DNA of 64,000 bases from Stratiolaelaps scimitus. Lineage: Eukaryota > Arthropoda > Arachnida > Mesostigmata > Laelapidae. The stretch is taken from the NCBI GenBank assembly GCA_019614645.1, contig JABWDB010000036.1, forward strand, positions 3,158,001 to 3,222,000. Direction: 5' to 3'. This document shows, piece by piece, positions 63,000-64,000 of this stretch (positions are counted from its first letter, which is position 1; the number at the start of each line of letters is the position of its first letter). Under the pieces are notes generated by a model. The model made no database searches. It saw nothing but the letters and a program-made list of their open reading frames with translations, and was not told where the DNA came from. The translations under genes and the position numbers were made by a program.

Positions 63000-64000
63000 A
63001 ACAAAGTAAGCAGCCGTAAACACTTTGAACGACGCCGGCACAGACGAGTACAGCGGGTCGTCAAAATCACCGCGTGGCTCTTCGTCGTTTACGCCGCTTT
63101 CTCCCTGCCTTTATTTTGGATGTTTTCAAGTCTCGCGATCTTCTGTGCCTCCTCCCTCCGGCATCGCCGCGGACAACTCAGCATGCGATTATGGCCCGTC
63201 TACAACGATTACAACTGTCGTTTCCTCGCACTTGTTGCTGGCTGGTTCTGTTGTGTCTGTGGGCTCCGTGGCCGCTCGCCCGCCCGCCCGCCGACCGCCT
63301 ATGTCACAACATGTTTTTCAGGGCGGCTTACTATGCTTTACCTCGTGTCAGTCAGCCACGAACGACTGCGGCTGCATACCACCGACTAATGTTGCTTGCG
63401 TCGAAACGGCAACCCCACGCCCTTCCGCGCCCAAACGACGACGAATGACGGCTAATTCGCGTCGCGCAAATGCTCATTTCCTACGATTTCGATAGACCGA
63501 GAAAAACAGTCACATCCGTTCGAATAGCCGAGCCACTGCGCCGGCACAGCCGCACCACCATGTACAAGCAGCAGCAGCAGCCGAAGCAGCAACACAAGCA
63601 GAATTATAATAACTGCAGTGGGAGCAATAAAAAGCCTACGAGCGGCAACAGTGCGGCTTCAGCAAGACAGTTAACCCGCAACAACAGCAGCAGCAGCAGC
63701 AACAATACGAAAGAAAAGGCCAACAGCTTCAAACAGAATCGAGAAATCATTCGACAAGTTCGACCCCGACCCATCCGATAACAATAACAATAACAACAAC
63801 AACAGCCACATCCATGGCGGTGGCAGCGGCAGCAGTAGCAGCAATAATAACAACATTTACTCAGCCTGTGGTGGGGGAGATCAGTCTCCGAACGTTCGTC
63901 GCTCAGATCAGTTGCGGCTGAACGCGCGAACTTCGGATGTCGTCTCGTCCGCGTCTTCTTCGCGACTCCGCTTTGCCATCTTTGTCCTGTAGCCGGCCAC
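63000..64000. other. CpG-rich window edge with CAG/CAA-rich sequence
   Basis: CGCCCGCCCGCCCGCCGACC-type sequence near 63,280, then CAG and CAA repeats from 63,565 to 63,860. Plus frames at 63,025-63,495 and 63,470-63,781 (polyGln/Asn/Ser) and a polyLeu minus frame are open, but all look like by-products of the repeats. It may be a promoter or 5' leader, possibly of this gene read leftward. Confidence 0.3.

Noticed and set aside
63025..63495. Plus-strand 156-codon frame as a gene
   Set aside because: No clear start codon context, no domain, and sits in a CpG-rich repeat-like edge region where chance frames are long.
63671..63856. Poly-Leu 'signal peptide' frame on the minus strand
   Set aside because: Produced by CAG/CAA repeats read in antisense; no downstream coding sequence.

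Overview
The window is animal nuclear DNA, almost certainly from an arthropod; a parasitiform mite or another chelicerate is my guess. The evidence is one very intron-rich gene with GT-AG introns, abundant (TA)n and (AAT)n microsatellites, and tRNA-derived SINEs. The species cannot be fixed from the sequence. No bacterial-type operon or CRISPR array is present.

One gene dominates. It lies on the minus strand and runs from at least 48,764 down to a stop codon at 5,969. Its spliced product is a giant filamin with three calponin-homology (CH) domains at the N-terminus and about 24 immunoglobulin-like filamin repeats. This layout matches the arthropod filamin-type protein Jitterbug (jbug) rather than the two-CH filamin Cheerio. 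I resolved 46 coding exons (about 9.86 kb, about 3,285 codons). Reading phase was checked by hand at every junction, and all but one splice in frame with GT-AG. The exception is the CH1 junction, where the frame breaks by one base at a run of four G's. The first half of CH1 and the start codon were not found.

Protein order, N to C: half of CH1 (48.7 and 44.0 kb), CH2 (44.0 to 35.7 kb), CH3 (35.7 to 28.4 kb), repeats 1-3 (28.6-26.6 kb), a 612-residue Ser/Pro-rich linker (26.4-23.7 kb), repeats 4-5, a charged coiled-coil-like insert (22.3-21.7 kb), repeats 6-21 (21.9-8.9 kb) with a short linker inside repeat 14, a Ser/Thr-rich hinge (9.2 kb), and repeats 22-24. A poly(A) signal at 5.89 kb closes the gene. 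The product should crosslink actin (CH domains) and act as a long, possibly force-sensitive rod.

Outside the exons are large introns (4.6, 7.0 and 6.5 kb in the CH part), an intergenic 0-5.9 kb, and an unresolved 48.8-64 kb region that probably holds 5' leader exons and promoter(s). These areas carry several SINE copies (two with perfect target-site duplications), at least two other dispersed repeats, a decayed mariner-like trace, GC-rich blocks without clear ORFs, and many microsatellites. The most notable non-coding feature is a perfect 21-bp-arm hairpin in an intron at 8,675-8,722.
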